Shown here piece by piece: positions 8,011-15,857 of a stretch of DNA of 64,000 nucleotides (positions are counted from its first letter, which is position 1; every line of letters starts with the position of its first letter). The position numbers and the translations under genes are program-made. Source of the stretch: Thiopontia sp013349825 (GTDB lineage Bacteria; Pseudomonadota; Gammaproteobacteria; GCF-002020875); assembly GCA_963981015.1 (NCBI GenBank), contig CAXCCG010000003.1, positions 1 through 64,000 of the forward strand, in the 5' to 3' direction. The notes beneath the pieces were generated by a model. The model had not been told where the DNA came from and ran no database searches. It worked only from the letters and a program-made list of their open reading frames with translations.

Positions 8011-8202
8011 ATCAAGAGCATTACCCGTAGAGTGATATTGGCTGCACGATGTGGTGGAGAGAAGTTTGCAATTATTCTTCCAAATACCATTAGTAGTAAA
8101 GCACTAACGGTTATTGATCAAGGGCTTTATGCGGAAAAAGAGAGGGCTGGAAACCACTCATCTATCTATCCACAGAGAGGTATCGGGCTAAGGAACCCCT
8201 GA
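8011..8202 (+). pseudogene. Diguanylate cyclase (GGDEF) relic
   Basis: An open frame without a start reads AARCGGEKFAIILPNT, the signature A-R-x-GGEEF-x-x-LP of GGDEF domains. It continues directly into VIDQGLYAEKERAGN, which matches the C-terminal ADQALYxAKxxGRN motif of the same domain. The roughly 50 residues normally between these motifs are missing, as is everything N-terminal. It is therefore an internally deleted, 5'-truncated fossil of a c-di-GMP synthase. The frame ends within a GGAACC/GGTTCC hairpin resembling an end of repeat family A. Confidence 0.7.
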
Positions 8203-8213
8203 GGTTCCCTAAC
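8189..8213 (-). terminator. Hairpin at the end of tatC
   Basis: GGAACC-CCTGA-GGTTCC forms a six-base-pair stem directly after the tatC stop on the minus strand. There is no strong T run. The arms also match the tip of repeat family A (AAGGAACCCCTGA), so it may be a captured repeat end serving as transcript terminus. Confidence 0.4.
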
Positions 8214-9351
8214 TCTTTTCTGAACCACCCGAACCTGAACTATCCGAATCTACACCGCCATCCATCATCTCAAGCTCCTCATCGAGCAACTTCTCTGATG
8301 CTTCATCAAGTGGGCCATAACGGTCTGAGAGAGGCGGTTCGTAGTGGTCAAGCCGTACATTGTCAGCAATTTTCTGTGCCTCTTTACGGGCGCGTTCTTC
8401 ACGTTCCCGTGCCTCCTCAGCATCCTCTTCGGCCTCAATTTTATCCAGCTCTGCCTCCATCTCTTCCTCTGTGGGGCCAACGTCTACAGCACTCTTTTCC
8501 GCTGATGCAGGGGATGACTCTGAATCAGTATGGCTGCTCTTGTCCTGAGCGCTCTCTGACGCAGGGGCACTCTTCTCTATCTCAGGATCTGTCTCAGGGT
8601 CTGGATCATCCTCTTCCTCCTTGGACATAAAGAGAGGCGCAAAGAGAATCCCCGCCTCGAACAGTAGCCACATTGGAATGGCCAACAGTGTTTGTGAGAT
8701 CATGTCAGGAGGCGTTAGCAACATACCCAACACAAAGGCTCCAACGATCACATAGGCGCGCTTCTCGCGCAGTTTATCCGGTGTTGTGGTTCCCATCCAG
8801 CACAGCAATATGGTCGCTATGGGTACCTCAAAAGCGATCCCAAAGGCAAAGAAGAGCTTCAACACAAAGTCCAGATAATCTTTCATATCCGGCATGACCT
8901 CGACACCCTCAGGCGCCGTGGTGGTGAGGAAAGCAAAAATCAGCGGGAAGACCACATAGTATGCGAAAGCCATTCCGATGTAGAAAAGAAGTGTACTGGA
9001 GACCGCCAACGGCATCACCAGCCTTCGCTCATGTTTGTAGAGTCCTGGCGCGACAAAACCCCATACCTGGTAGAGCACATAGGGGATTGCGATATAAAAA
9101 GAGAGAACCAGCGTCAGTTTAAACGGGGTCAGGAACGGAGAGATCACACCGGTTGCCACCATGCTCTGCCCTTCCGGCAGTAGCTCCATTAATGGAGTCG
9201 CAATATAGTGGTAGATATCATTGGCAAAGGCAAATAGCCCAAGAAAGAGAATCACAATAGCCAGCACGATGCGCAGCAGTCGATCCCGCAACTCAATCAG
9301 ATGGCTGACAAACGGTTGCTCAGCCCCGATACCACGTCCGGCATCACTCAT
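8209..9351 (-). CDS. tatC: Twin-arginine translocase subunit TatC with long acidic C-terminal extension
   Basis: Core component of the Tat export channel that recognises twin-arginine signal peptides of folded proteins. Residues 1-250 are a standard six-span TatC: an N-terminal FVSHLIELRDRLLR motif, the periplasmic loop with SPFLTPFKL, and FxxGxAFEVP in TM4. After the last span about 130 extra residues follow. They are rich in Glu, Asp and Ser with a predicted charged helix (EEEMEAELDKIEAEEDAEEA) and a Gly/Ser tail. Most TatC proteins stop near 250 aa. The start overlaps tatB by ATGA. The function of the cytoplasmic extension is unknown. Confidence 0.95.
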   Translation of the reverse strand: MSDAGRGIGAEQPFVSHLIELRDRLLRIVLAIVILFLGLFAFANDIYHYIATPLMELLPEGQSMVATGVISPFLTPFKLTLVLSFYIAIPYVLYQVWGFVAPGLYKHERRLVMPLAVSSTLLFYIGMAFAYYVVFPLIFAFLTTTAPEGVEVMPDMKDYLDFVLKLFFAFGIAFEVPIATILLCWMGTTTPDKLREKRAYVIVGAFVLGMLLTPPDMISQTLLAIPMWLLFEAGILFAPLFMSKEEEDDPDPETDPEIEKSAPASESAQDKSSHTDSESSPASAEKSAVDVGPTEEEMEAELDKIEAEEDAEEAREREERARKEAQKIADNVRLDHYEPPLSDRYGPLDEASEKLLDEELEMMDGGVDSDSSGSGGSEKS

Positions 9352-9719
9352 AAACGGTGCTCATTCTGCGCTTCTGTAGAGGTCCCGTGATCGCTGTCAC
9401 TACTCTCGCTATTCTGAGGCAACGCATTGGTTGCACTCACTGCCTCTTCTGTTGCCTGATGAAACTCCTGCAGGTCAGCCTTTGTCTCTTCAAGGATCTC
9501 ATGCATTCCCGCTGTTGCAGCATGCTTCTCCATCACTTTTTTCATCTCATCGGCTTTGAGTTCACGATCAATATCTGCCTTGACCGAACCAATAAAACGG
9601 GAAATTTTTCCAAACCACTTACCTGCTGTTCTCGCAAGACCGGGCATACGCTCAGGTCCCACCACGATCAGTGTAACCACACCGATAATAGCCAGTTCCC
9701 AGAATCCAATATCAAACAT
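9348..9719 (-). CDS. tatB: Sec-independent translocase protein TatB
   Basis: Single N-terminal membrane helix, hinge and amphipathic helix typical of TatB, which pairs with TatC to bind Tat substrates. The start is placed at the ATG giving MFDIGFWELAIIGVVTLIVV, the family N-terminus; a TTG four codons upstream is possible but lies at the foot of a hairpin. GPERMPGLAR is the conserved hinge. The tail (about residues 60-123) is acidic and Ser-rich. It overlaps tatC by four bases and is separated from tatA by 80+ bases holding two hairpins. Confidence 0.93.
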   Translation of the reverse strand: MFDIGFWELAIIGVVTLIVVGPERMPGLARTAGKWFGKISRFIGSVKADIDRELKADEMKKVMEKHAATAGMHEILEETKADLQEFHQATEEAVSATNALPQNSESSDSDHGTSTEAQNEHRL

Positions 9720-9734
9720 AGAGAGATCCAATAG

Positions 9735-9810
9735 AGGGGCGAAGCGCCCCTAGTCAAGAGTTTAAGAGTTAAGATTGTGTGGAGTGGTGGGTGCCGCAGC
9801 ACCCCTCACC
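9735..9810 (-). promoter_or_regulatory. Two strong hairpins between tatA and tatB
   Basis: On the minus-strand transcript the tatA stop is followed within a few bases by a stem formed from GGTGAGGGGTGC and GCACCCACC. After a spacer comes a perfect 7-bp stem AGGGGCG-CTT-CGCCCCT ending about 15 bases before the tatB ATG. TatA is needed in large excess over TatB and TatC. The hairpins could terminate part of the transcripts, protect the tatA 3' end, or limit tatB translation. Confidence 0.55.
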
Positions 9811-9811
9811 A

Positions 9812-10051
9812 TTAAACTTTCTCTTTCTCTTCGACCTTTTCACCTTCAACCACATTCTCTTCAGCCTGGTTGAGTTGAGGGGCCTCAGCAGTCTTTTCAG
9901 CACTGCCTCCATCTTTGACAGCCGATTTAAAACTCTTGATTGCACCACCAAGATCGCCACCTACATTTTTCAGCTTTTTGGTTCCAAAAATAAGGATTAC
10001 CAAAACCAAAATGATCAGCAACTGCCAGATTCCAATACCTCCAACGCCCAT
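9812..10051 (-). CDS. tatA: Sec-independent translocase protein TatA
   Basis: 79-residue pore-forming Tat subunit. The short N-terminal helix (GIWQLLIILVLVILIFG), the conserved FGTKKL hinge and the amphipathic helix (KNVGGDLGGAIKSFKSAVKD) are all present, followed by an acidic tail rich in Glu and Lys. First gene of the tatABC set, transcribed away from hinT after a 68-base gap that may hold its own promoter. Length and motifs are normal. Confidence 0.95.
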   Translation of the reverse strand: MGVGGIGIWQLLIILVLVILIFGTKKLKNVGGDLGGAIKSFKSAVKDGGSAEKTAEAPQLNQAEENVVEGEKVEEKEKV

Positions 10052-10119
10052 TGTAACAACTCCCTTCTTTATTATGATGTGGTCGGCACGACGTAACCGA
10101 GCCGGTGATTATAATGTCT

Positions 10120-10458
10120 TTATCCAAATCCGGGGAGACTTTTCCCTCCCAGTAGATGAATGTGCAGATGGAAGACCACCTGACCTCCACCCGGACCAGT
10201 ATTGATGATGGTCCGAAACCCCGTTTCCAACCCCTGTTGCTCTGCAATTTCCGGTAATTTACGCATCATTCGCGCAACCACACCGTCATCGCTCTGAGTC
10301 AATGTGGCCAAACTCTCGGTGTGTTGTTTGGGGATCATCAACAGATGAACCTCTGCTTTAGGGTAGAGGTCCTTAAACACCAAGACCTCATCATCCTCAT
10401 ACACCACATCTGCAGGCACATCGCCCTCTACCATTTTACAAAACAGACAGTCACTCAT
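10120..10458 (-). CDS. hinT: HIT-family purine nucleoside phosphoramidase (HinT)
   Basis: 112-residue histidine-triad hydrolase that cleaves AMP-lysine/AMP-NH2-type phosphoramidates. An N-terminal CLFCKMVEGD zinc-type motif and the catalytic triad motif HLHIHLLGG (about residues 97-105) are visible. It lies between hisE and tatA on the same strand, an arrangement common in gammaproteobacteria (hisE-hinT-tatABC). It is separated from hisE by 99 bases that contain a relic of repeat family B. Confidence 0.93.
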   Translation of the reverse strand: MSDCLFCKMVEGDVPADVVYEDDEVLVFKDLYPKAEVHLLMIPKQHTESLATLTQSDDGVVARMMRKLPEIAEQQGLETGFRTIINTGPGGGQVVFHLHIHLLGGKSLPGFG

Positions 10459-10520
10459 GTTCTACTCCAAACCAGTACTCTGGCAAGCTAGGATTAACGA
10501 TAGTCAGAGAAGCCCATGAG

Positions 10521-10556
10521 CTTGTCCGAAAAAAGAGAGCCCACTGCGGGAAAGCT
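10521..10556. repeat. Diverged arm of repeat family B, abutting hisE
   Basis: TTGTCCGAAAAAAGAGAGCC followed by CACTGCGGGAAAGCT matches the right-hand arm of the family B elements (TCCGAGAATAGAGAGCCTAC on their reverse strand) with about five mismatches over 31 bases. It ends one base before the hisE stop codon. The other arm and the centre are absent. Confidence 0.5.
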
Positions 10557-10557
10557 C

Positions 10558-10872
10558 CTAACCACGCGAGGCCTTCTCTTCATGCCCTGAAAGACCGAAG
10601 CGGCGCTCCAGCTCTTCCAGAACCTGATCATGCCCAATCTCTTGTTGCGAGAGCAGCACCATACAGTGAAACCAGAGATCGGCCATCTCATAAATCACCT
10701 GCTCCCGCTCCCCCCCCTTGGCGGCAATCACCGTCTCCGTCGCCTCCTCTCCAATCTTCTTCAGAATGGTATCTAACCCTTTCTGATAGAGATGGGATAC
10801 GTAAGAACTCTCCGGTTCGGCCTGCTTCCTCTGCTCCAGCACTTCTGCCAGCGCATTCAATACTTCACTCAC
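10558..10872 (-). CDS. hisE: Phosphoribosyl-ATP pyrophosphatase
   Basis: Second step of histidine synthesis: hydrolysis of phosphoribosyl-ATP to phosphoribosyl-AMP. 104 aa, all-alpha MazG-like fold with the metal-binding EEATETVIAAK motif (about residues 37-47) and a second acidic pair in YEMADLWFH. Stand-alone HisE rather than a HisIE fusion, as usual in this group. The start overlaps the SYLF-domain gene by eight bases, so it belongs to the his transcript. Confidence 0.95.
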   Translation of the reverse strand: MSEVLNALAEVLEQRKQAEPESSYVSHLYQKGLDTILKKIGEEATETVIAAKGGEREQVIYEMADLWFHCMVLLSQQEIGHDQVLEELERRFGLSGHEEKASRG

Positions 10873-11590
10873 CTGTCTCTCCCACTTTCTGGCTTTCTGT
10901 TTTCTGATTGAGTAGCTCTTTCAAACGACGTAGACCACTGGAACGATTCTTGACAGGTCGCTTGATAATCTCCTCCGTAGTGATGCCAGGCTGATCATAA
11001 AAGGCGCTATTCGCCTCTTCATCAATGGTTAATGCAGAACCATCCAACGCTACGCCCACAAATAACCCACGGCTACGGGACCAGGAGTAGATCTCACTAT
11101 CCAGTGAGGTATCTGTCGCTAACGTCGCATCCCGACCCACAGGACCCGCACTGATTGCCGCATCCACACCTAAAGTCAGTTTTCCATCCAACAGACTGTC
11201 GATGCTGTAGGGGCGCTTGAAGGAGAGAATCAAATCACTGGACTGTGCCCCGATCTGATACCCCACACTGGCGCCACTCATAGAGACAAAGACAGGATCA
11301 TTCCACCCTTCTCCCTGCCGAAACAGCATAATACCGCTACCATGGCTTAACCCCACACCCCAGCCGACACTGAGCATACCCGGCAAAATCACCACACCAT
11401 CCCCCTGCTGTAGCAGAGAGGCTGGAATAGAATCTTCATCAGGTTCATTCAGAATATCTTCCAGTACCTGAACGGCTGACCAGATGGTTGCGGTCTCTTG
11501 TCCACCGGCAATCCCCTCCAGAGGAAGCAACATCGACAGCAGTAGAACCAGCGTCGTGATGAGTGGCGATTTCCGCAAGGCCAGTCTCAT
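10865..11590 (-). CDS. Exported SYLF-domain (Ysc84-type) lipid-binding protein
   Basis: 241 aa with a Sec signal peptide (hydrophobic residues 11-27, cleavage likely after GIAGG). A SYLF/Ysc84 domain follows: DGVVILPGMLSVGWGVG, then GWNDPVFVSMSGASVGYQIGAQSSDLIL and the SRSRGLFVGVALDGSAL end motif. SYLF domains bind phosphoinositide-like lipids in eukaryotes; bacterial exported versions are poorly understood envelope proteins. The tail (about 200-241) is basic and polar. It is inserted between hisI and hisE with overlaps on both sides. That position is seen in other gammaproteobacteria, but no link to histidine is known. Confidence 0.85.
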   Translation of the reverse strand: MRLALRKSPLITTLVLLLSMLLPLEGIAGGQETATIWSAVQVLEDILNEPDEDSIPASLLQQGDGVVILPGMLSVGWGVGLSHGSGIMLFRQGEGWNDPVFVSMSGASVGYQIGAQSSDLILSFKRPYSIDSLLDGKLTLGVDAAISAGPVGRDATLATDTSLDSEIYSWSRSRGLFVGVALDGSALTIDEEANSAFYDQPGITTEEIIKRPVKNRSSGLRRLKELLNQKTESQKVGETGE

Positions 11591-11985
11591 TTTTTATACA
11601 TCTCAGCCGGATCTTTCAGTACTGGTGCCGTAGTCTCCCACTGCTGCTCGCTATTCAATTGACGATAAAAACAGCTATGACGTCCAGTATGACATGCGAC
11701 CCCGCCCCGTTGCTCTACCGTTAGCAGCACCACATCTTCATCACAGTCTACGCGGATCGACCGGACCACTTGCTGATTTCCAGACTCCTCCCCTTTGTGC
11801 CAGAGCCGTTTGCGTGAACGTGACCAGTAAACGGCGTGACCACTCTCTTGAGTGAGTTGTAGCGCCTCTCGATTCATCCAGGCAAACATCAGGATATCTC
11901 CACTCTCTGCCTCTTGTGCAATCACCGGTACCAGGCCATTACCATCCCAGCGCACCTCACCCAGCCACAGCTGTTCACCACTCAT
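11587..11985 (-). CDS. hisI: Phosphoribosyl-AMP cyclohydrolase
   Basis: Third step of histidine synthesis, opening the adenine ring of phosphoribosyl-AMP. The metal ligands are visible as the DxDxD motif (VDCDEDV, about residues 75-81) and the zinc cysteines in CHTGRHSCFYR (about 99-109). 132 aa, single-domain HisI. It overlaps hisF upstream and the SYLF gene downstream by four bases each, so translation is coupled. Confidence 0.96.
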   Translation of the reverse strand: MSGEQLWLGEVRWDGNGLVPVIAQEAESGDILMFAWMNREALQLTQESGHAVYWSRSRKRLWHKGEESGNQQVVRSIRVDCDEDVVLLTVEQRGGVACHTGRHSCFYRQLNSEQQWETTAPVLKDPAEMYKK

Positions 11986-12755
11986 AAACGAACCTCGATC
12001 CCCTGTTGGGCCATAAAGGCCTTGGCCTCACCCACGGTATACTCTGCAAAATGGAAGATACTGGCGGCAAGCACTGCGTCAGCCCCCCCTTTGAGGACTC
12101 CATCCGCAAGATGTTGAAGGTTTCCAACACCACCCGAGGCGATCAACGGTACTGAAACCGCTTCACTCACCGCCTTGTTAAGCGGTAGATTAAACCCTTG
12201 CTTGGTACCATCACGATCCATGCTGGTCAGCAGAATCTCACCCGCACCGTACTCCACCATCTTCTGTGACCACTCTATAGCGTCAATTCCAGTCGCCTTG
12301 CGCCCGCCATGGGTGAAAATCTCCCATTTAAGTGGCTCTCCATCGGCAGAGACCCTTTTTGCATCCACTGCAACCACAATGCACTGTGAACCAAAACGAT
12401 TAGAGGCCTCTCTCACAAACTCGGGGTTAAACACAGCGGCTGTATTAATCGCCACTTTATCTGCACCCGCATTGAGCATACGCCGTACATCAGCTACCTC
12501 GCGGATCCCTCCTCCCACGGTAAGCGGGATAAAGACCTGACCTGCCACCTCCTCGACTACATGGACAATGGTGTCGCGCCCTTCGTGGCTGGCCGTAATA
12601 TCAAGAAAGGTGATCTCATCAGCCCCTTCCTCATCATAACGACGCGCCACCTCGACCGGATCACCCGCATCGCGGATATCGACAAACTGCACTCCTTTAA
12701 CCACTCGCCCTTGATCTACATCCAGACAGGGAATAATACGTTTCGCAAGACTCAT
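11982..12755 (-). CDS. hisF: Imidazole glycerol phosphate synthase, cyclase subunit
   Basis: TIM-barrel partner of HisH; converts PRFAR plus ammonia to IGP and AICAR. N-terminal RIIPCLDVDQGRVVKG carries catalytic D11 and IVVAVDAKR carries D130. Two phosphate-binding loops (VGGGIR, ASGGVGN) are intact. 257 aa. Located ten bases after hisA in the order BHAFI. AICAR produced here is a substrate of PurH. Confidence 0.98.
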   Translation of the reverse strand: MSLAKRIIPCLDVDQGRVVKGVQFVDIRDAGDPVEVARRYDEEGADEITFLDITASHEGRDTIVHVVEEVAGQVFIPLTVGGGIREVADVRRMLNAGADKVAINTAAVFNPEFVREASNRFGSQCIVVAVDAKRVSADGEPLKWEIFTHGGRKATGIDAIEWSQKMVEYGAGEILLTSMDRDGTKQGFNLPLNKAVSEAVSVPLIASGGVGNLQHLADGVLKGGADAVLAASIFHFAEYTVGEAKAFMAQQGIEVRL

Positions 12756-12764
12756 TGTTTGATC

Positions 12765-13499
12765 CTACTGTTGGTTATCGGAGTAGGACTGCGCTTCAGC
12801 AAAATCGAGAGTCCCCTCATAGATAGCACGCCCTGTAATCGCCCCCATAATGCCGTGGTCAGCTACGGCGCAGAGTCCCTCAATATCCCCCATGTTGGTG
12901 ATACCACCCGAGGCAATAATGGGGATATTGACTGCATCAGCCAGATTGCGAGTGGCCTCTACGTTAACACCCTGCATCATGCCATCACGACTGATGTCCG
13001 TGTAGACGATGGCTGAGACGCCATCCGCTTCAAACGATTTGGCCACATCGGTTGCATTCTGATTTGAGACCTCAGCCCAGCCCTTGATCGCTACCATGCC
13101 GTCTTTGGCATCGATTCCGACAATCACATGGCCCGCAAACTCTCTACAGAGTGCGCGGATAAAGTCCGGCTCTGTGATCGCCTTGGTGCCAATAATGACA
13201 TACTGCACACCGGCATCAATATAGGTCTGTACGGTCTCACGGGTACGAATTCCACCACCAATCTGAATCGGCAGGTCCGGATAAGCGGCTGCAATGGCGT
13301 GAACCACATCCGCATTCTTCGGTTCGCCATCAAAGGCTCCATTGAGATCAACCAGATGGAGACGCCGTGCACCCTGTTCTACCCACTGTGCTGCCATCGA
13401 CACCGGGTCATCCGAAAAGACCGTTTCATCTTCCATAATGCCCTGACGAAGGCGAACACACTTCCCATCTTTCAGATCAATGGCGGGGATAATTAACAT
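12765..13499 (-). CDS. hisA: ProFAR isomerase
   Basis: Isomerises ProFAR to PRFAR in histidine synthesis. Half-barrel repeat protein like HisF, with catalytic D8 in IIPAIDLKDGKCVRL and the second acid in VYTDISRDGM. The start is set at the ATG giving MLIIPAIDL, the family N-terminus, because an upstream TTG would add six unconserved residues. 244 aa. The 63-base gap to hisH holds a short GCGCAAAAAG-type repeat-like tract. Confidence 0.97.
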   Translation of the reverse strand: MLIIPAIDLKDGKCVRLRQGIMEDETVFSDDPVSMAAQWVEQGARRLHLVDLNGAFDGEPKNADVVHAIAAAYPDLPIQIGGGIRTRETVQTYIDAGVQYVIIGTKAITEPDFIRALCREFAGHVIVGIDAKDGMVAIKGWAEVSNQNATDVAKSFEADGVSAIVYTDISRDGMMQGVNVEATRNLADAVNIPIIASGGITNMGDIEGLCAVADHGIMGAITGRAIYEGTLDFAEAQSYSDNQQ

Positions 13500-13562
13500 A
13501 GATAGGTTCTCACGCAAAAACGCCGAGGCGCAAAAAGTTAAAGAGAGACCAATGGAACATGG

Positions 13563-14210
13563 TTACTTACCATTCCACTGGGTAAAATTTTGCAGCAGCT
13601 GTAACCCTGCATGTTGACTTTTCTCTGGGTGAAACTGAGTGGCAAAGATGTTGTCGCGCTGCAGCGCACAGGCAAACTCAAAACCGTAACAGCTGGTTGC
13701 TGCGACTTCGTCATCACTATCAGGAACCACGTAGTAGCTATGGACAAAATAGAAGCGGCTCTGATCTTCAATTTGAGACCACATTGGGTGGTCGGACTGC
13801 TTTACCTGATTCCAACCCATATGAGGGATCTTTAACCGCGCCTGAGTCTCACTCTCCGGATCAATCAGTGGCTTTGGAAACCGCTTTACCTCCCCCGGTA
13901 AAATCGATAACCCCTCTGTTCCCTCATTCTCTTCACTGTAGTCAAGCAGCAGTTGCATTCCCAGACAGACCCCCAAAAAAGGGCGATCAAGCGCTACTTC
14001 TTTAATGATCTCAACCAGAGATCGATTCCGCAGTTCCAGCATACAGTCACGCATCGCCCCCACACCGGGAAAGACAATCCGCTCCGCACTACGAATCACC
14101 GACACATCATCGGTCACCACAACATTGAGATCCGGGGCAACATGTTCCAGCGCCTTGGAGACAGAGCGCAGGTTTCCCATGCCATAATCAATCACCGCAA
14201 TGGTCGACAT
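13563..14210 (-). CDS. hisH: Imidazole glycerol phosphate synthase, glutaminase subunit
   Basis: Class I glutamine amidotransferase supplying ammonia to HisF. The nucleophile elbow LGVCLGMQLL (Cys about residue 82) and the His-Glu pair in ATQFHPEKSQ (about 193-202) complete the triad. It begins with IAVIDYGMGNLRSV. 215 aa. The start codon overlaps the hisB stop by one base (TGATG). Confidence 0.97.
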   Translation of the reverse strand: MSTIAVIDYGMGNLRSVSKALEHVAPDLNVVVTDDVSVIRSAERIVFPGVGAMRDCMLELRNRSLVEIIKEVALDRPFLGVCLGMQLLLDYSEENEGTEGLSILPGEVKRFPKPLIDPESETQARLKIPHMGWNQVKQSDHPMWSQIEDQSRFYFVHSYYVVPDSDDEVAATSCYGFEFACALQRDNIFATQFHPEKSQHAGLQLLQNFTQWNGK

Positions 14211-14803
14211 CAGAGTGCGCCCTTGGTGGTGGGTAGTTGACTACCCATCCGCTGATCCGCCGTCAGTGCCATACGCAAGGCACGTCCAAAAGCCTTGAAA
14301 ATGGTCTCAGCAATATGGTGACTGTTTCTCCCACGAAGGGCATCAATATGGAGCGTCGCCCCAACATGGTTGGTAAACCCCTGGAAAAACTCAAAGAAGA
14401 GTTCTGTCTCAAAATTCCCTATGGTTCCCGCAGGAAAGTCCACATGGAACTCAAGACCAGGGCGACCGGAAAAGTCGATAACAACCCGTGACAATGCTTC
14501 ATCCAGTGGCACATAGGCATGGCCATAACGCGCAATACCACGCTTATCCGATAGTGCCTGCGCAACTGCCTGACCTATAGCGATACCGATATCTTCAACC
14601 GTGTGGTGCCCATCAATATGGAGGTCACCTTTAGCAGAAACCTTAAGATCAATCAGCCCATGACGCGCCACCTGATCCAGCATATGTTCCAGAAACGGTA
14701 CACCGGTATTGAGATCAGAAGATCCATTGCCATCCAGATCTACCGAGACCTGAATCTGAGTCTCCAAAGTATTTCGCTCAATGGTTGCGGTACGATTTGT
14801 CAT
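14210..14803 (-). CDS. hisB: Imidazoleglycerol-phosphate dehydratase
   Basis: Monofunctional IGP dehydratase (197 aa), without the phosphatase domain found in the enterobacterial fusion. Manganese-binding motifs HHTVEDIGIAIG and RNSHHIAE are intact, and the family start RTATIERNTLETQI is present. First gene of the his run on this strand; its promoter should lie in the 300-base gap shared with the divergent fnr gene. Confidence 0.97.
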   Translation of the reverse strand: MTNRTATIERNTLETQIQVSVDLDGNGSSDLNTGVPFLEHMLDQVARHGLIDLKVSAKGDLHIDGHHTVEDIGIAIGQAVAQALSDKRGIARYGHAYVPLDEALSRVVIDFSGRPGLEFHVDFPAGTIGNFETELFFEFFQGFTNHVGATLHIDALRGRNSHHIAETIFKAFGRALRMALTADQRMGSQLPTTKGAL

Positions 14804-14872
14804 CAGCAGCTCGATTTCTCTTCTAAATAATTACGGTTTTCAATTGGTAGAATACCTTGTTACGGCTCCAGT

Positions 14873-14901
14873 TTGAATACTTGAGTAGTCAATGCTATAA
14901 A
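14873..14901 (+). promoter_or_regulatory. Sigma-70-type promoter for fnr
   Basis: TTGAAT, 17-base spacer, TATAAA. Transcription would start near 14908, leaving an untranslated leader of about 200 bases before fnr. Confidence 0.55.
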
Positions 14902-14903
14902 AA

Positions 14904-14917
14904 TTGATTAAGATCAG
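14904..14917 (+). promoter_or_regulatory. FNR box overlapping the fnr transcription start
   Basis: TTGAT-TAAG-ATCAG matches the FNR consensus TTGAT-N4-ATCAA at nine of ten positions. Its centre (about 14910) falls on the start predicted from the adjacent promoter, the arrangement by which E. coli Fnr represses its own gene. It is also about 107 bases upstream of divergent hisB. Confidence 0.6.
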
Positions 14918-15115
14918 TAGCAGGAGAGGGTTCAAACCATATTTAGGGCATCCCTAATAGATAGTATTTTTCTTATGAGATTCAGACTACAGTGCTCAAG
15001 GCAGCGCCGTGTAGAAACAAATATATAAAGTTTTGAGTCTGGAGCTAATGCCAAATCATTGAGAGAAGTACACTATTTTAGAGACGCTCTTTAAAGGAAA
15101 AAACAGGTTGTTTCA

Positions 15116-15811
15116 ATGACACAACAAAAACTGACAGCAGTAGACTGCCCACAATGTGAACTGAGCGATGTATGCCGCCACCATGGTGAGGATGTGGCAA
15201 GCGCGACATTGGGAGAACAGACCCCGAAAAATAGTCTTCCCAAAGGGGAGTTTGTCTGCATTGAGGGGGAACCCTTTGAAAATCTTTACGCCATTCACCA
15301 AGGGGCTTTCAAAAGCGTTGTTTCGCTCTCTTCTGATGAAAATCGAGTAACCGGATTTTATTTCGCTGGTGAAATTATTGGATCAGAGGCAGTCTGTGCC
15401 AATGAATATGGGCGTTCTGTTGTTGCGCTACAAGACAGTGAAGTCTGCATCATCGAAAAAAGTGCCTTTTCAATCGATGGCGACGATCAGCAGGTGATCC
15501 GTCAGGGTTTGCTGGTTGCCATGAGCCATCAGGTGAGAAATGAGCAGTGGACAGGACTAATGGCAGCTCACCGTGCAGAATCTCGCGTTGCCCTATTTCT
15601 CTTTATGGTCTCTAAGCGACTTGAGTTTCATGGCTTTCCCACCAATGAATTTAGACTACCCATGTCCAGAGAGGATATTGCCAGTTATCTCGGCCTTGCT
15701 GTTGAGACTGTTAGCCGCTCCTTTCAAAAACTGAAAAATGCGGGGCTGATTCAGGTCAGTGGCCGCAATGTAACCTTGGTAAGCCGATCGGCTCTGCAAG
15801 AATTTGAGTAG
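15116..15811 (+). CDS. fnr: Oxygen-sensing regulator of the Crp/Fnr family (FNR/ANR type)
   Basis: 231-residue transcription factor that binds DNA under low oxygen. Three N-terminal cysteines with FNR spacing (C11, C14, C20, C-x2-C-x5-C) plus a fourth at C111 supply a full set of [4Fe-4S] ligands. A cNMP-binding-like barrel (about 35-115), dimer helix and HTH follow. In the recognition helix E197, S200 and R201 (VETVSRSF) match FNR E209/S212/R213, so it should read TTGAT-N4-ATCAA. A matching box overlaps its own promoter. The target genes elsewhere are not visible here. Confidence 0.93.
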   Translation: MTQQKLTAVDCPQCELSDVCRHHGEDVASATLGEQTPKNSLPKGEFVCIEGEPFENLYAIHQGAFKSVVSLSSDENRVTGFYFAGEIIGSEAVCANEYGRSVVALQDSEVCIIEKSAFSIDGDDQQVIRQGLLVAMSHQVRNEQWTGLMAAHRAESRVALFLFMVSKRLEFHGFPTNEFRLPMSREDIASYLGLAVETVSRSFQKLKNAGLIQVSGRNVTLVSRSALQEFE

Positions 15812-15857
15812 TTGCCCTCAGCTATTTTTCCTTTAGGTCTAACTACAGCTTTGACGA

